Position numbers and translations under genes: made by a program
Notes under the pieces: generated by a model
What the model saw: the letters and a program-made list of their open reading frames with translations, nothing else
What the model was told of the DNA's origin: nothing
Database searches by the model: none
From: Rhizobium sp. RM
GTDB lineage: Bacteria; Pseudomonadota; Alphaproteobacteria; Rhizobiales; Rhizobiaceae
DNA: 64,000 bases
Reading direction: 5' to 3'
Assembly: GCF_013390595.1 (NCBI RefSeq)
Contig: NZ_JACAWV010000022.1
Location: 248,001-312,000, forward strand
Shown here: positions 34,798 through 43,556 of the stretch, piece by piece
Layout of the letters: the number at the start of each line of letters is the position of its first letter
How positions within the stretch are numbered: the first letter of the stretch is position 1

Positions 34798-35600
34798 ATG
34801 GCGGCCTGGGAGATCGTGCGGATGCGGTTTGGTGACAGATTTCGAGTCCTTGTTGCTGCCGTGGCCTTTGCCGCGTTTTGCACTCCATCGGCCAAGGCCG
34901 CCGAGCGAACCATCTATCTGACCTTCGATGACGGCCCGCTTCCCGGCACGGAAAATGTTCTGCAGGTGCTGTTCGAAGAAAACGTGCCGGCAACGATGTT
35001 CATGGTCGGCCTTCACGTTGAAACGCAAGACGGCGGCCGCGCTGTTCTGAGCGAGGCAAAATCGCTGGATGCCGTCGTCGTCGGCAATCACAGCTACAGC
35101 CACGCCCATAACCGCTACAGACAGTTCTATTCGAACAGCGATGGCGTCATTGCGGATTTCGAGAAGGCCAATGGCGTTCTCGGTCTGGCAAAGCCGACGC
35201 CTGCGAGATTACCGGGACGGAACGTGTTTCGATTGCAGAACATCCACTCCGAAGACCTTTCGCTCGATGTGCGCGAATGGGGACAGGAGCGGCTGGACTT
35301 CGAACTGGTCAGCGAGGCCGGTTTCCGCCTGTTTGGCTGGGATCATATGAATGGGTTCACTACAATGACGGCAAGCCTGTTCAATCCGCGAGGACACTGG
35401 TGAACGAGATCGACGCGCTCTTCGCGCATAACCGCTTCGTCACGCGCGGAAAGATGATCCTGCTGATGCACGACCAGATGTTTCAGGACAAGTTCGACGG
35501 AGAAAACAATCTTCGCACGGTGATCCGCGAATTGAAGAAACGCGGCTACAAGTTCGAAGATCTGACAACCTACGAACCGCAGGTCGTCGCAAGCGACTGA
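34798..35600 (+). pseudogene. Polysaccharide deacetylase (NodB-type), disrupted by a frameshift
   Basis: The N-terminal frame (34798-35403) has a signal peptide (LVAAVAFAAFCTPSAKA), the NodB motif YLTFDDGPLPGTEN with the catalytic Asp pair, and the metal-binding VVGNHSYSHAHNRY. The homologous C-terminal part (EWVHYNDGKPVQSARTLVNE through to the stop at 35600) is in a different frame. The break is at 35345-35348, where CATATG stands in place of the expected CATG: an extra AT dinucleotide. Removing it restores one continuous protein of about 266 residues. Deacetylases of this family act on cell-wall or exopolysaccharide GlcNAc. A sequencing error is possible because the change is a two-base repeat. 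Confidence 0.75.
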
Positions 35601-35632
35601 AAGGCCGGCATAACTACCCCCGCAAAGCTTCG

Positions 35633-35661
35633 TTGACTTGCAGAATGCGGCTTGCTATTCG
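35633..35661 (+). promoter_or_regulatory. Putative promoter of the tyrA-like gene leader
   Basis: TTGACT (35633-35638), a 17-bp spacer, then TATTCG (35656-35661). A start site about 7 bp downstream would fall at the ATG of the short leader frame at 35668, giving a leaderless mRNA. The -10 match is weak. Confidence 0.45.
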
Positions 35662-35667
35662 GCTCTC

Positions 35668-35718
35668 ATGATGACCGTTACGACCTTTGCCGGCCTGTAT
35701 TATGCGCTGCTGAAATAG
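35668..35718 (+). CDS. Possible 16-residue leader peptide with tandem Tyr codons
   Basis: The frame reads MMTVTTFAGLYYALLK and stops at TAG 35716-35718. It contains two adjacent Tyr codons (35698-35703) and one Phe. It lies 91 bp upstream of a prephenate dehydrogenase-like gene, i.e. in front of a tyrosine-synthesis step. No Shine-Dalgarno sequence is present, but the putative promoter places the transcript start at or next to the ATG. The position and codon content suggest an attenuation leader sensing tyrosyl-tRNA. The evidence is circumstantial. Confidence 0.4.
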   Translation: MMTVTTFAGLYYALLK

Positions 35719-35740
35719 CGGCGGGTTCATCATATTGTTC

Positions 35741-35769
35741 AACCGCTGCCTGGCCAGCGGTTTGATTTT
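35741..35769 (+). terminator. Candidate attenuator hairpin before the tyrA-like gene
   Basis: AACCGCTG (35741-35748) pairs with CAGCGGTT (35755-35762) across a 6-base loop and is followed by TTTGATTTT. An alternative pairing of AGCGG (35717-35721, at the leader stop) with CCGCT (35743-35747) would destroy the hairpin. That is the expected mutually exclusive layout of an attenuator. Confidence 0.45.
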
Positions 35770-35809
35770 GACGGACGCCTCTGGCCGTGTGGCCTTTTTC
35801 GAGGATGTC

Positions 35810-36568
35810 ATGTCTGACGTTTCCCAAGAACTGCCCCTGATATCGCTGGGGATCATTGGCTTCGGTGCCTTCGGTCAACTGATTGCCGAACACCTTGGCC
35901 CGCATTTCGATATCCGCGTCTTTGACATCGCGCCGGATATCGCCCGCGCCGAAAGGCTCGGCGTATCGGTTGTTTCGCTTGAAGCAGCGGCGCAATGCGC
36001 CATCGTGGTGTTGGCCATGCCGGTCAGCAGGATGCGCGATGTGCTGATCGAAATTGCCCCGCATCTGAAACCCGCAACGCTCGTGCTCGATGTCGGCAGC
36101 GTCAAGACCGGACCCGCTGCCATGATGAAGGAGCTGCTTCCCGACACCGTCGAGATTGTCGCGACGCATCCGCTGTTTGGACCGCAGAGTGCGAGAGGCG
36201 GCATTCGCGGGCTGCGGATCGCCGTCTGCCCGGTGCGTGGGCCTCACCTGCGTGTTGCCGCCTTCTTCCGCAGGCTTGGCCTCGATGTCATCGTCACCAC
36301 GCCTGACGATCATGACCGCGATGCCGCGCAGGTTCAGGGGCTGACACACCTTGTTGCCAACCTGCTTCTGCAGATGGACCTGAGACAGACACGCCTGACG
36401 ACAAAAAGCTTCGATGCGCTGATGTCCGCCGTGGACATGGTTCGCCACGATGCACCGGAAGTGTTTCAGGCGATCCTCGGCGCAAATCCCTATGCCGGTG
36501 ACATGATCCGGCAGTTCAAATCGGTCACCTCTGCTCTGGACATGCCATCGGCCCCGTCGCGACCGTGA
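35810..36568 (+). CDS. Prephenate dehydrogenase-like protein (TyrA family)
   Basis: A 252-residue protein with a Rossmann domain (LGIIGFGAFGQLIAEHL, VFDI, VVLAMPVSRM, VLDVGSVKTGP) and the TyrA signature EIVATHPLFGPQSA, followed by a helical C-terminal domain (TPDDHDRDAAQVQGLTHLVA). TyrA enzymes convert prephenate or arogenate with NAD(P) in tyrosine synthesis. At 252 residues it is shorter than typical 300-residue rhizobial TyrA and lacks an ACT domain, so it may be a secondary dehydrogenase (TyrC-like). ATG 35810 precedes the Rossmann motif by about 13 residues. Confidence 0.82.
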   Translation: MSDVSQELPLISLGIIGFGAFGQLIAEHLGPHFDIRVFDIAPDIARAERLGVSVVSLEAAAQCAIVVLAMPVSRMRDVLIEIAPHLKPATLVLDVGSVKTGPAAMMKELLPDTVEIVATHPLFGPQSARGGIRGLRIAVCPVRGPHLRVAAFFRRLGLDVIVTTPDDHDRDAAQVQGLTHLVANLLLQMDLRQTRLTTKSFDALMSAVDMVRHDAPEVFQAILGANPYAGDMIRQFKSVTSALDMPSAPSRP

Positions 36569-36581
36569 TGTGCGCGCGATG

Positions 36582-37136
36582 CTACCTGCTGGTCAGGGTC
36601 GGACGGAAATCGACGGGAACCGTCCAGACCAGACCGTGCCACGGCTTTGACAGGTGCGTGATGGTGAAATCACGCGCTGCGTCGCGAACCAGGCCAAGCT
36701 TTCGCATCACGCTCTGCGAGCGCAGATTGGCTGCACCGGTGTAGGAGACAATGCCGGTCAGGCCGAGATCGGTGACGGCATGTGTCAGCGCCGCCCCCGC
36801 ACTTTCCGCCGCATACCCATTTCCCCATGCGGCGCGGTTGAACCGCCAGCCGACTTCGAAATGCGGACCGAGGGGATGCTCCCTCGCCATGCGCGGCATC
36901 ACGCCACAATATCCGAGGAAATCGCCTTTGCTGTCTTCGACCGCCCAGCGGGCAACGCCATGTTCAGCCAGTGCGGTCAGATACCGGTCGAACTTGGCCT
37001 CGCTTTCCGCGTGATCGACAGGCCCGCCAAGGTCTTCCATCACCTCCCGGTCGGCATGCATCATCGCGAATGCGTGACGATGGCGATCGTCCAGACGGCA
37101 TAATTGCAGGCGTTTCGTCACGATCATGTCTGCCAT
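36582..37136 (-). CDS. GNAT-family N-acetyltransferase (RimJ/RimL-like)
   Basis: A 184-residue acetyltransferase of the Acetyltransf_3 type. The N-terminal TKRLQLCRLDDRHRHAFA is the usual start. The acetyl-CoA binding region is FEVGWRFNRAAWGNGYAAES, with the C-terminal NLRSQSVMRKLGLVR typical of RimJ/RimL relatives. The substrate may be a protein N-terminus or a small amine. It stands alone, convergent with the tyrA-like gene and followed upstream by a 244-bp spacer in which I see no gene. Confidence 0.85.
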   Translation of the reverse strand: MADMIVTKRLQLCRLDDRHRHAFAMMHADREVMEDLGGPVDHAESEAKFDRYLTALAEHGVARWAVEDSKGDFLGYCGVMPRMAREHPLGPHFEVGWRFNRAAWGNGYAAESAGAALTHAVTDLGLTGIVSYTGAANLRSQSVMRKLGLVRDAARDFTITHLSKPWHGLVWTVPVDFRPTLTSR

Positions 37137-37380
37137 TCCCAGCCAGTTTCCATCAGAGCCGTCGCCCCTAACCTCTTTTCACGACAACGGCGTGAACGCG
37201 CCAGCACACGAAGAGCGAAACCGGATTGCATCGCAACGAGAAGCACAATCCCTGCGAGGCACCGGGAGATCGTCTTTTAGACTTGCCTGATAGGCCGGAC
37301 GCTAAGGTTACAGCCTCTTTTTATTTGGCGGCAGAAGTGTCATTGTCGCGTTTTCGCGGTGCTTCGAATATAGGCTTACA

Positions 37381-38913
37381 GTGTCGATTCCAGAATACGT
37401 TCAGAACAAAACGCGCCTTGCCGCCCTCGACGACTTCGCCGTTCTCGACACCCCGCCAGAACAGGGCTTTGACGACATCGTATCGCTTGCCTGTCTGATC
37501 TGCGAAACACCGGTAGCCCTGGTCAGCCTGGTCAGCGGCACACGGCAATGGTTCAAGGCCAAGGTCGGCTTCGAACCCTGCGAGACGGATCTGGACAGTT
37601 CAGTCTGCGCCCATGCCCTGCTCGAAAAAGATTTGCTGGTCATTCCCGATCTCACGCAAGACCCGCGCACGAATAAAAACCCGCTGGTCACCGGTTCGCC
37701 GCATATCCGTTTCTACGCCGGCGCGCCGCTTCGTGACGAAGCGGGCAACGCGCTTGGCAGCCTTTGTGTCATCGACAACAAGCCACGCCCGGAAGGGCTG
37801 AACGAGCAACAGGCCGAAGGTCTGCGCAATCTTGCCCGCCAGGTCATGACGCAACTGGAACTGAAACGTGCGATCAATGCCCGCAACGAGGCGATCACGC
37901 GGCAAAACGATCTCGATATTCAGAAGCGACTGACCGAAAACCAGTACAGAACGCTCTTCGACGCCATCGAGGACGGCTTCTGCATCGTCGAAATGAAATT
38001 CGATGGTGAACGGGCCGTGGATTATCGTTTCATCGAAATCAACCCCGCTTTTGCAGACCAGACGGGACTGGTGGACGCCCATGGCAAATGGATGCGCGAT
38101 CTGGCACCCAATCACGAGGAACACTGGTTCGAGATATATGGTCGGGTGGCGCGCTCGGGCGAGGCTGTTCGTTTCGAACACTTCGCCAACGAACTGGAAC
38201 AACGCTGGTTCGACGTGCACGCGTTTCGCGTTGGCGATCCTTCGGAACTGCGCGTCGGCATTCTTTTTACCGACAACAGTGAGCGCAAGGCCGTAGCGCA
38301 GCTCAAGGCCAATGCCGACGAAGCGCAGAAGGTTCTCAACCACGAACTCAGCCATCGCATGAAAAATACCTTTGCGATGATACAGGCGATCGCGGCACAG
38401 ACGCTTCGGCCCATTCCAGACCGTGAACCTGTCGATGCCTTCATGCAGAGACTGCACGCGCTGTCGACCGCCCACGACGTTCTGCTGCAACAGAATTGGG
38501 CCGAAGCCAAAATCGGTGATGTGGTTTCGGCCGTCCTCGGCGCGCTGGTCGATCCGAGCCGTTTTCGCCTCGATGGGCCAAGCGTCGATCTTGGAGCCCG
38601 CGCCACACTCTCCATCTCGCTGCTGTTGCACGAACTTGCCACCAATGCCCTGAAATACGGGGCTCTTTCCGTTGCGGAAGGCAGCGTATGCGTTCGCTGG
38701 GGTGTAGAGCGGCAGGAAGACGGCGCGGATGAGCTTGTTCTGTCCTGGGACGAAGAAAACGGCCCTCCCGCCGTGGAACCAACCAGCAAGGGTTTTGGCT
38801 CGAAACTGATAAAAATGGGCCTCGTGGGAACCGGACAGGTTCGGCTGAGTTACGCTCCATCGGGCTTCAGTGCCGAATTCAAGGCACCGCTTGTTCAGGT
38901 ACAGGCGGCGTAA
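37381..38913 (+). CDS. Soluble sensor histidine kinase: GAF - PAS - HWE/HisKA_2
   Basis: A 510-residue kinase with no membrane segment. A GAF domain at about 12-160 (FDDIVSLACLICETPVALVS, WFKAKVGFEPCETDLDSSVC) is followed by a PAS domain at about 185-305. The dimerisation/phosphoacceptor box is HELSHRMKNTFAMIQAIAAQ (His near 322), with LLLHELATNALKYGALS as the N-box of the ATPase. It belongs to the HWE/HisKA_2 group common in rhizobia, often linked to light, redox or general stress signalling. The start is GTG 37381. It is followed after 3 bp by a receiver protein that is probably its partner. Confidence 0.85.
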   Translation: MSIPEYVQNKTRLAALDDFAVLDTPPEQGFDDIVSLACLICETPVALVSLVSGTRQWFKAKVGFEPCETDLDSSVCAHALLEKDLLVIPDLTQDPRTNKNPLVTGSPHIRFYAGAPLRDEAGNALGSLCVIDNKPRPEGLNEQQAEGLRNLARQVMTQLELKRAINARNEAITRQNDLDIQKRLTENQYRTLFDAIEDGFCIVEMKFDGERAVDYRFIEINPAFADQTGLVDAHGKWMRDLAPNHEEHWFEIYGRVARSGEAVRFEHFANELEQRWFDVHAFRVGDPSELRVGILFTDNSERKAVAQLKANADEAQKVLNHELSHRMKNTFAMIQAIAAQTLRPIPDREPVDAFMQRLHALSTAHDVLLQQNWAEAKIGDVVSAVLGALVDPSRFRLDGPSVDLGARATLSISLLLHELATNALKYGALSVAEGSVCVRWGVERQEDGADELVLSWDEENGPPAVEPTSKGFGSKLIKMGLVGTGQVRLSYAPSGFSAEFKAPLVQVQAA

Positions 38914-38916
38914 GGT

Positions 38917-39405
38917 ATGCCAATGTCAGCGCCCAAGATACTCGTGGTCGAGGACGAACCGCTGTTGCGAATGGCGGCCGTCGACATGATCGAGGCCGAA
39001 GGTTTCGAAGCGATCGAAGCTGCGGATGCAACAGAGGCGATTGCCATTCTCGAAGCGCGACCGGATATCACCATCGTCTTTACCGATATCGACATGCCGC
39101 GTGGTATGGACGGCATGAAACTGGCAGCCCTTATCCGTGACCGCTGGCCGCCCATTCACCTGATTATCACCTCCGGTCACATGACCCCGGCACAGACAAG
39201 TCTGCCGGAAAACAGCGTCTTCTTTTCAAAGCCATACAGGGAAAGAGACGTGATCGCCCAGATGCGGCGAATGGCGGCCTACCCCCCCTGCCCGCAGTTC
39301 CCCCAGTCGATGATGGTTTTGGCCGATGCCTGGAGGCAACGGACAGGCTTATTATGCCCTGCGACAAACGGCCACTTCCATCTAATGCAATTAAATTCGC
39401 ATTAA
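38917..39405 (+). CDS. Single-domain response regulator (receiver)
   Basis: A 162-residue protein with a receiver domain at residues 6-122. The acidic pair is in VVEDEPLL, the phosphoacceptor Asp57 in FTDIDMP, the Thr/Ser switch in IITSGHM and Lys in FFSKPYRE. There is no output domain. The last 40 residues (starting CPQFPQSMMVL) have no family resemblance and end in His/Asn-rich sequence, so the natural end of the domain may have been read through. It is almost fused to the upstream histidine kinase and probably takes its phosphate to an unknown partner. Confidence 0.85.
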   Translation: MPMSAPKILVVEDEPLLRMAAVDMIEAEGFEAIEAADATEAIAILEARPDITIVFTDIDMPRGMDGMKLAALIRDRWPPIHLIITSGHMTPAQTSLPENSVFFSKPYRERDVIAQMRRMAAYPPCPQFPQSMMVLADAWRQRTGLLCPATNGHFHLMQLNSH

Positions 39406-39449
39406 CGAGTGACTCGCATTATTAATGCTAATTGATTCGCATTAATAAT
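39383..39449. repeat. Cluster of GCATTA/TAATGC repeats upstream of the PBP gene
   Basis: In about 65 AT-rich bases there are three direct copies of CGCATTA (39398-39404, 39415-39421, 39438-39444) plus inverted TAATGC copies near 39383 and 39424. Spacing is 17 and 23 bp, close to two helical turns. It sits 58-125 bp before the PBP start and after the receiver gene. It is likely a cooperative binding array for a regulator. Confidence 0.55.
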
Positions 39450-39507
39450 CCCGGTGGTGCCGAGTGATCGGATTTTGACTGCCCCGGAACACGGTCTCTG
39501 GAACTCA

Positions 39508-41262
39508 ATGTCGCTGTCATCTCGCATCCTCTCCGCCCGCAGCCGATTTCATTTTGCCCAGCACAAACGCGGCGGCAGTTTTCGCCTTCCCGGCGCGGCG
39601 GTTTCAAGACGCAAGGAAACGCGCAAACGTCTTCTGGTGCTGATCGGGAGTTTCATCGCCATGTATGGCGTCATTGGGGCGCGGCTGGCCCAATATGGTT
39701 TTGCCGGGTCACAGACCACGGTGTCCATTGGCGGCCGGGGCACCTCCATGGCCTCCCGCCCCGACATTGTCGACCGCAACGGCGAACTGCTAGCGACCGA
39801 CCTGAACATGGTATCGCTCTACGCCGAACCGCGCCGGATCGTCGATGCCGACGAAGCCGTGGAAAAGCTTGCTTCCGTGCTGCCGGATATCGACTGGAGC
39901 GACATCCATAGACGGCTGCAATCGAAAACCGCCTTCCAGTGGCTGAAGCGCCAGCTCACGCCACGCCAGCAGGCCGACATTCTAGCGCTCGGCATTCCCG
40001 GCATCGGATTTCGCCCGGAAAAGCGCCGTTTTTACCCTGGCGGACGCACGGCCGCGCACATTCTCGGCCACGTCAACGTGGACAATCAGGGGCTGGCAGG
40101 CATGGAGCGTTACATCGACCGCCAGGGATGGGCAGATCTGCGCGCGCTTGGAATGACATCAGACACCCCGCTGGCGCCGGTCAGGCTCTCCATAGACCTG
40201 CGCGTCCAGAACATCGTTCATGAAGTCGTGACCCGTTCGATGAGCGCCTATCAGGCGCAGGCCGCAGGCGCCATCGTTCTCGACGTCAACACTGGCGAAG
40301 TGCTGGCGATGGCATCCGTTCCCGATTACGACCCCAACGAACCGTCGCGCACCCTGCCGGATGGCACAATCGACAAGGAATACGAAAACGGCTGGCTGAA
40401 CCGCATGAGCAATGCGACCTACGAGATGGGATCGACCTTCAAGAGCTTCACGCTGGCGATGGGACTGGATATGGGCAAGATCACCCTCAATTCCGTGCTC
40501 GATGCGACGAAACCACTGCGCATTGCCGGTTTCACCATTCACGATGACCACGGCCAGGGCAGGCCTTTGACCGTGCCGGAAGTGTTTCAGTATTCATCGA
40601 ACATCGGCACGGCCGCCATCGCTGCGATGGTCGAGATGGACGATCACCGCGCATTTCTGACCCGCCTCGGCCTCCTGTCGAAAATGGACACGGAACTGCC
40701 CGAGGTTGCCACGCCAAGCCAGCCGCGTGTCTGGAGAAAGGTCAATCAGGCGACAATTTCCTTCGGTCATGGCGTTGCGACAACGCCGATGCAAACAGCC
40801 ATTGCCGGAGCGGCGCTGATCAATGGCGGCAAGCTCATTTCCCCGACCTTCCTTGTTCGCTCACCGGCGGATATCGCCTCGAAGACGACGCAGGTGATCT
40901 CGCCGAAAACCAGCGCCGACATGCGTTTCCTGTTTCACTGGAACGGCGTGAAAGGCTCTGGCCGCAGCGCTCAGGTGCCGGGCTTCAATGTTGGAGGCAA
41001 GACCGGAACCGCCGACAAGGTCATCAACGGGCGTTATGCCGCCCACCTGAACTTCAACGCCTTTCTGGCCGGTTTCCCGATGGACAAGCCGCAATATGTC
41101 GTTCTGACCACGATTGATGCGCCGCTGACTGGCGAGAAAGGCGGCCGCCTTGCGGCTTACACCGCAGCGCCCATGGCCAAGGAGATCATCACCAGATCGG
41201 CAGCGCTTCTGGGCGTCAAACCTTCATTCGGCGACGGCGACACCGCACTACTCAATTACTGA
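39508..41262 (+). CDS. FtsI-type (class B) penicillin-binding protein
   Basis: A 584-residue transpeptidase. An N-terminal cytoplasmic stretch is followed by one membrane segment at about 52-72 (LLVLIGSFIAMYGVIGA). The pedestal domain (RPDIVDRNGELLATDLNMVS) precedes the transpeptidase domain. All three penicilloyl-serine motifs are readable: STFK (Ser near 308), SSN (near 363) and KTG (near 497). It crosslinks septal peptidoglycan in the periplasm. It is not in a division/cell-wall cluster here, so it is probably a paralogue of the main ftsI. ATG 39508 is preferred over the upstream GTG 39454. Confidence 0.88.
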   Translation: MSLSSRILSARSRFHFAQHKRGGSFRLPGAAVSRRKETRKRLLVLIGSFIAMYGVIGARLAQYGFAGSQTTVSIGGRGTSMASRPDIVDRNGELLATDLNMVSLYAEPRRIVDADEAVEKLASVLPDIDWSDIHRRLQSKTAFQWLKRQLTPRQQADILALGIPGIGFRPEKRRFYPGGRTAAHILGHVNVDNQGLAGMERYIDRQGWADLRALGMTSDTPLAPVRLSIDLRVQNIVHEVVTRSMSAYQAQAAGAIVLDVNTGEVLAMASVPDYDPNEPSRTLPDGTIDKEYENGWLNRMSNATYEMGSTFKSFTLAMGLDMGKITLNSVLDATKPLRIAGFTIHDDHGQGRPLTVPEVFQYSSNIGTAAIAAMVEMDDHRAFLTRLGLLSKMDTELPEVATPSQPRVWRKVNQATISFGHGVATTPMQTAIAGAALINGGKLISPTFLVRSPADIASKTTQVISPKTSADMRFLFHWNGVKGSGRSAQVPGFNVGGKTGTADKVINGRYAAHLNFNAFLAGFPMDKPQYVVLTTIDAPLTGEKGGRLAAYTAAPMAKEIITRSAALLGVKPSFGDGDTALLNY

Positions 41263-41873
41263 GGATCGTTCTCATAGAGGACGTAATCGCGGATTGACGG
41301 CTGGTTGGTGAAAGGATGCGTCATGGCCTGCGATGACAGGGCATTGCTGACCAGTTCGACCTGATAGACCTTCGAGATCTGCTGGCCGGTAAAGAAGATC
41401 CGATAGATGATCGGCGCCACGATCATGTCCATCAGGCGATCGGGATCAGGCACCACCTCGCCGCGCCCCTCGCATCGATCGCAAAGGCAGACGAGGTTTT
41501 GAAAGGCATAACCGGCCGCCGTCTGCGCCACGCGCACATTGGTCAACCGCTCCCGCAGGAGAACATGCCCCGGGCCGGAAGAAATATCGTCGACCAGTTG
41601 TTCCAGCCACAGCTCCAGATCGCTGCGGAAAGCCCCGGTGTCGCGCGGCACGCTATCCGGCAGGAAACGTTCGCTCGCCACGTCCTCAAGCAGCTTGGGC
41701 AGACTTTCCCATCTGCGATAGATCGTCGATGGCGGAACTTCGGCGCGCTCGGCGACAAGCGGTATCGTCAGCTCACACTCCGGATTTTCAGCCATCAAGG
41801 CTCTCACAGCCTGATGAACGGCAATCTGTATACGTTCGCTGCGCCCGCCGGGCCGGATGAGTGTGCGCGCCAT
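41256..41873 (-). CDS. TetR-family transcriptional regulator
   Basis: A 205-residue TetR protein. The HTH is at about 12-55 (ERIQIAVHQAVRALMAENPE, VAERAEVPPSTIYRRW). The C-terminal domain has LVCLCDRCEGRGEVVPDP, containing three Cys that could bind metal or form a redox switch. The start MARTLIRPGGR is at 41873. It overlaps the PBP stop by 7 bp and is divergent from the single-haem protein gene. A pair of direct repeats in the divergent spacer may be its operator. Confidence 0.87.
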   Translation of the reverse strand: MARTLIRPGGRSERIQIAVHQAVRALMAENPECELTIPLVAERAEVPPSTIYRRWESLPKLLEDVASERFLPDSVPRDTGAFRSDLELWLEQLVDDISSGPGHVLLRERLTNVRVAQTAAGYAFQNLVCLCDRCEGRGEVVPDPDRLMDMIVAPIIYRIFFTGQQISKVYQVELVSNALSSQAMTHPFTNQPSIRDYVLYENDPQ

Positions 41874-42047
41874 GTTCCAATTCCAGTGTTTGAACCGAAG
41901 TACCATAGGGTGCCGGAGCCGGAAACCCCTGCGCTGCGAAACCGCCGGGCGCTTCGGCCCGTGCTTTTCCTCCGCCACGTCACGGGCCAGAATGCCGGTC
42001 TTTCGGAACCACATCGATATTGGTTACACCCTCTACAATCAGAAAAT

Positions 42048-42063
42048 ACACGTAAAACACGTA
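42048..42063. repeat. Direct repeat ACACGTA in the TetR/haem-protein spacer
   Basis: ACACGTA occurs at 42048-42054 and again at 42057-42063, a 9-bp period. It lies in the 261-bp region between the divergent TetR gene (start 41873) and the haem protein (start 42135). It is a candidate regulator-binding site; the rest of this spacer shows no gene. Confidence 0.4.
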
Positions 42064-42134
42064 TCAGGTTGTATATTTACAAGTCTTGGTGCTTGGCCTT
42101 AGATCGGATTCTCATCATCGCGCTGGGGAGCCAG

Positions 42135-43511
42135 ATGAAATTTTCGATTCTTTTTGCAGCATTTTTTCTCTCGTCCATCTCTGCGGCTCTGGCGGACTGT
42201 CCCGCCCCCGTCGACAGCAGCTTTGCGGCTGCAGCCCAGGCGAAGTTCGACTGTTCCAGTTCTCTGCCGCTGAAGGGGCATGAAACGGATCGGAAATTTC
42301 AGGTCCATTACGACTTCCCCAAGACCCTGCCTGATAATACCAAGCTGCCGTGGCTGAGCATCGATCCGCAGAAGGAGCCGGCCGCCTATATGAAGGCGAT
42401 CCTTGGTTATGTGACCAAGGTGAATGCCCGTCCGGATATCGACTGGCGCATTGAGGACAACAAGGAAGAGCAATGGTGCGATGCGCCATGGTTCTTCATG
42501 TTGCGTGAACCGCTGCGCGGCATGACGACCGAGCGCTGGTCGCGCCCCAAGGAACTCCACGCACTGCAGAAAGGCTGGGAGCGCAATTTCGCCGTCGGCA
42601 TCTATAACGATGTCGCCTGTTACGGTTTCGGCCAGATCTGGGGCGATCCGGCCTTCCCGAAGACACGCGGTTTTGCCTTCGCGGAAGGTGCCGTTGCCGC
42701 CAAGATGCTGTTCACCACGGCCACGCCGCAGGACGTTCCCTATCTGGCAAATTCGAAGGAATGGGAGGTTGCCGGCAAGAAGGACGGCGGCACCATGACG
42801 ATGCGTCTTCTGCAACTCGACCTCTCGGTGAAAGACAAGCGCTCGCCGAACGGCTGGTTTTTCGGCACCTTCGTCTACAACGCCCTGCAACCCGGTGCGA
42901 CGCCCTATGACCGGCTGGTGCCGGTGGGGCTGATCTGGGGCAGCGACCCAGCCCTGACTGCCAACGCCTATATGACCAAGGGTGCAACACCGACCGAAAG
43001 CTGGGTTAACCCGTTGATTGCGGCGCAATTTTACGCCCTTCCCCGCCAGCATCTCGGCCTTTTCGGCCGCGCCAACGGCCCGGTCGACAACCCCAAGTCC
43101 GCCTGCATTACCTGCCATCAGGGCTCGCTGGATTGGGGTACGGCCGTTTTGCCAAAAAGCTGGCAGGCGAGCGAAGCGGCAAAACTGATGCCGGGCGCAC
43201 CTTACGACCCTTATGATGATGCGGCTGTCACGGCCTATTTCCGCAATATCGGCACAAATTCAGCGGTGGCCGATACACAGGCGCTGGACTACGTGCTGCA
43301 GGTTTCAAAGGGCATTGCCGCGTTCCGCAACTGGGTTGCAACCGACTTTCCGGATCAGGCAGCAGCCACCACCGACGTACCACCCTACCCGTTCAAACCC
43401 CAGCCACCCGGCGCTTTTGTGCCGACAGACGAAATTTCGCCTGACCTGGCAGGGCCTGAAGGGTGGGAAGAAAATGAACATGACACAACCGGTAAGCTTT
43501 TCCTTCGTTGA
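42135..43511 (+). CDS. Exported single-haem c-type cytochrome-like protein of unknown function
   Basis: A 458-residue protein with a signal peptide (FSILFAAFFLSSISAALA). Near residue 325 there is one CxxCH haem-attachment motif in SACITCHQG, so a c-type haem is expected in the periplasm. The rest (EEQWCDAPWFFMLREPLRGM, GWERNFAVGIYNDVACYGFG) resembles a conserved family of large haem-binding proteins with unknown role; it is too long for an ordinary electron carrier. ATG 42135 has GGGGAG just upstream. It is followed by a SARP-like regulator gene 45 bp downstream. Confidence 0.65.
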   Translation: MKFSILFAAFFLSSISAALADCPAPVDSSFAAAAQAKFDCSSSLPLKGHETDRKFQVHYDFPKTLPDNTKLPWLSIDPQKEPAAYMKAILGYVTKVNARPDIDWRIEDNKEEQWCDAPWFFMLREPLRGMTTERWSRPKELHALQKGWERNFAVGIYNDVACYGFGQIWGDPAFPKTRGFAFAEGAVAAKMLFTTATPQDVPYLANSKEWEVAGKKDGGTMTMRLLQLDLSVKDKRSPNGWFFGTFVYNALQPGATPYDRLVPVGLIWGSDPALTANAYMTKGATPTESWVNPLIAAQFYALPRQHLGLFGRANGPVDNPKSACITCHQGSLDWGTAVLPKSWQASEAAKLMPGAPYDPYDDAAVTAYFRNIGTNSAVADTQALDYVLQVSKGIAAFRNWVATDFPDQAAATTDVPPYPFKPQPPGAFVPTDEISPDLAGPEGWEENEHDTTGKLFLR

Positions 43512-43556
43512 AGAAAGCTGATAGACAGGAATCTCATCTGTTTTCAGGCGCGACTT

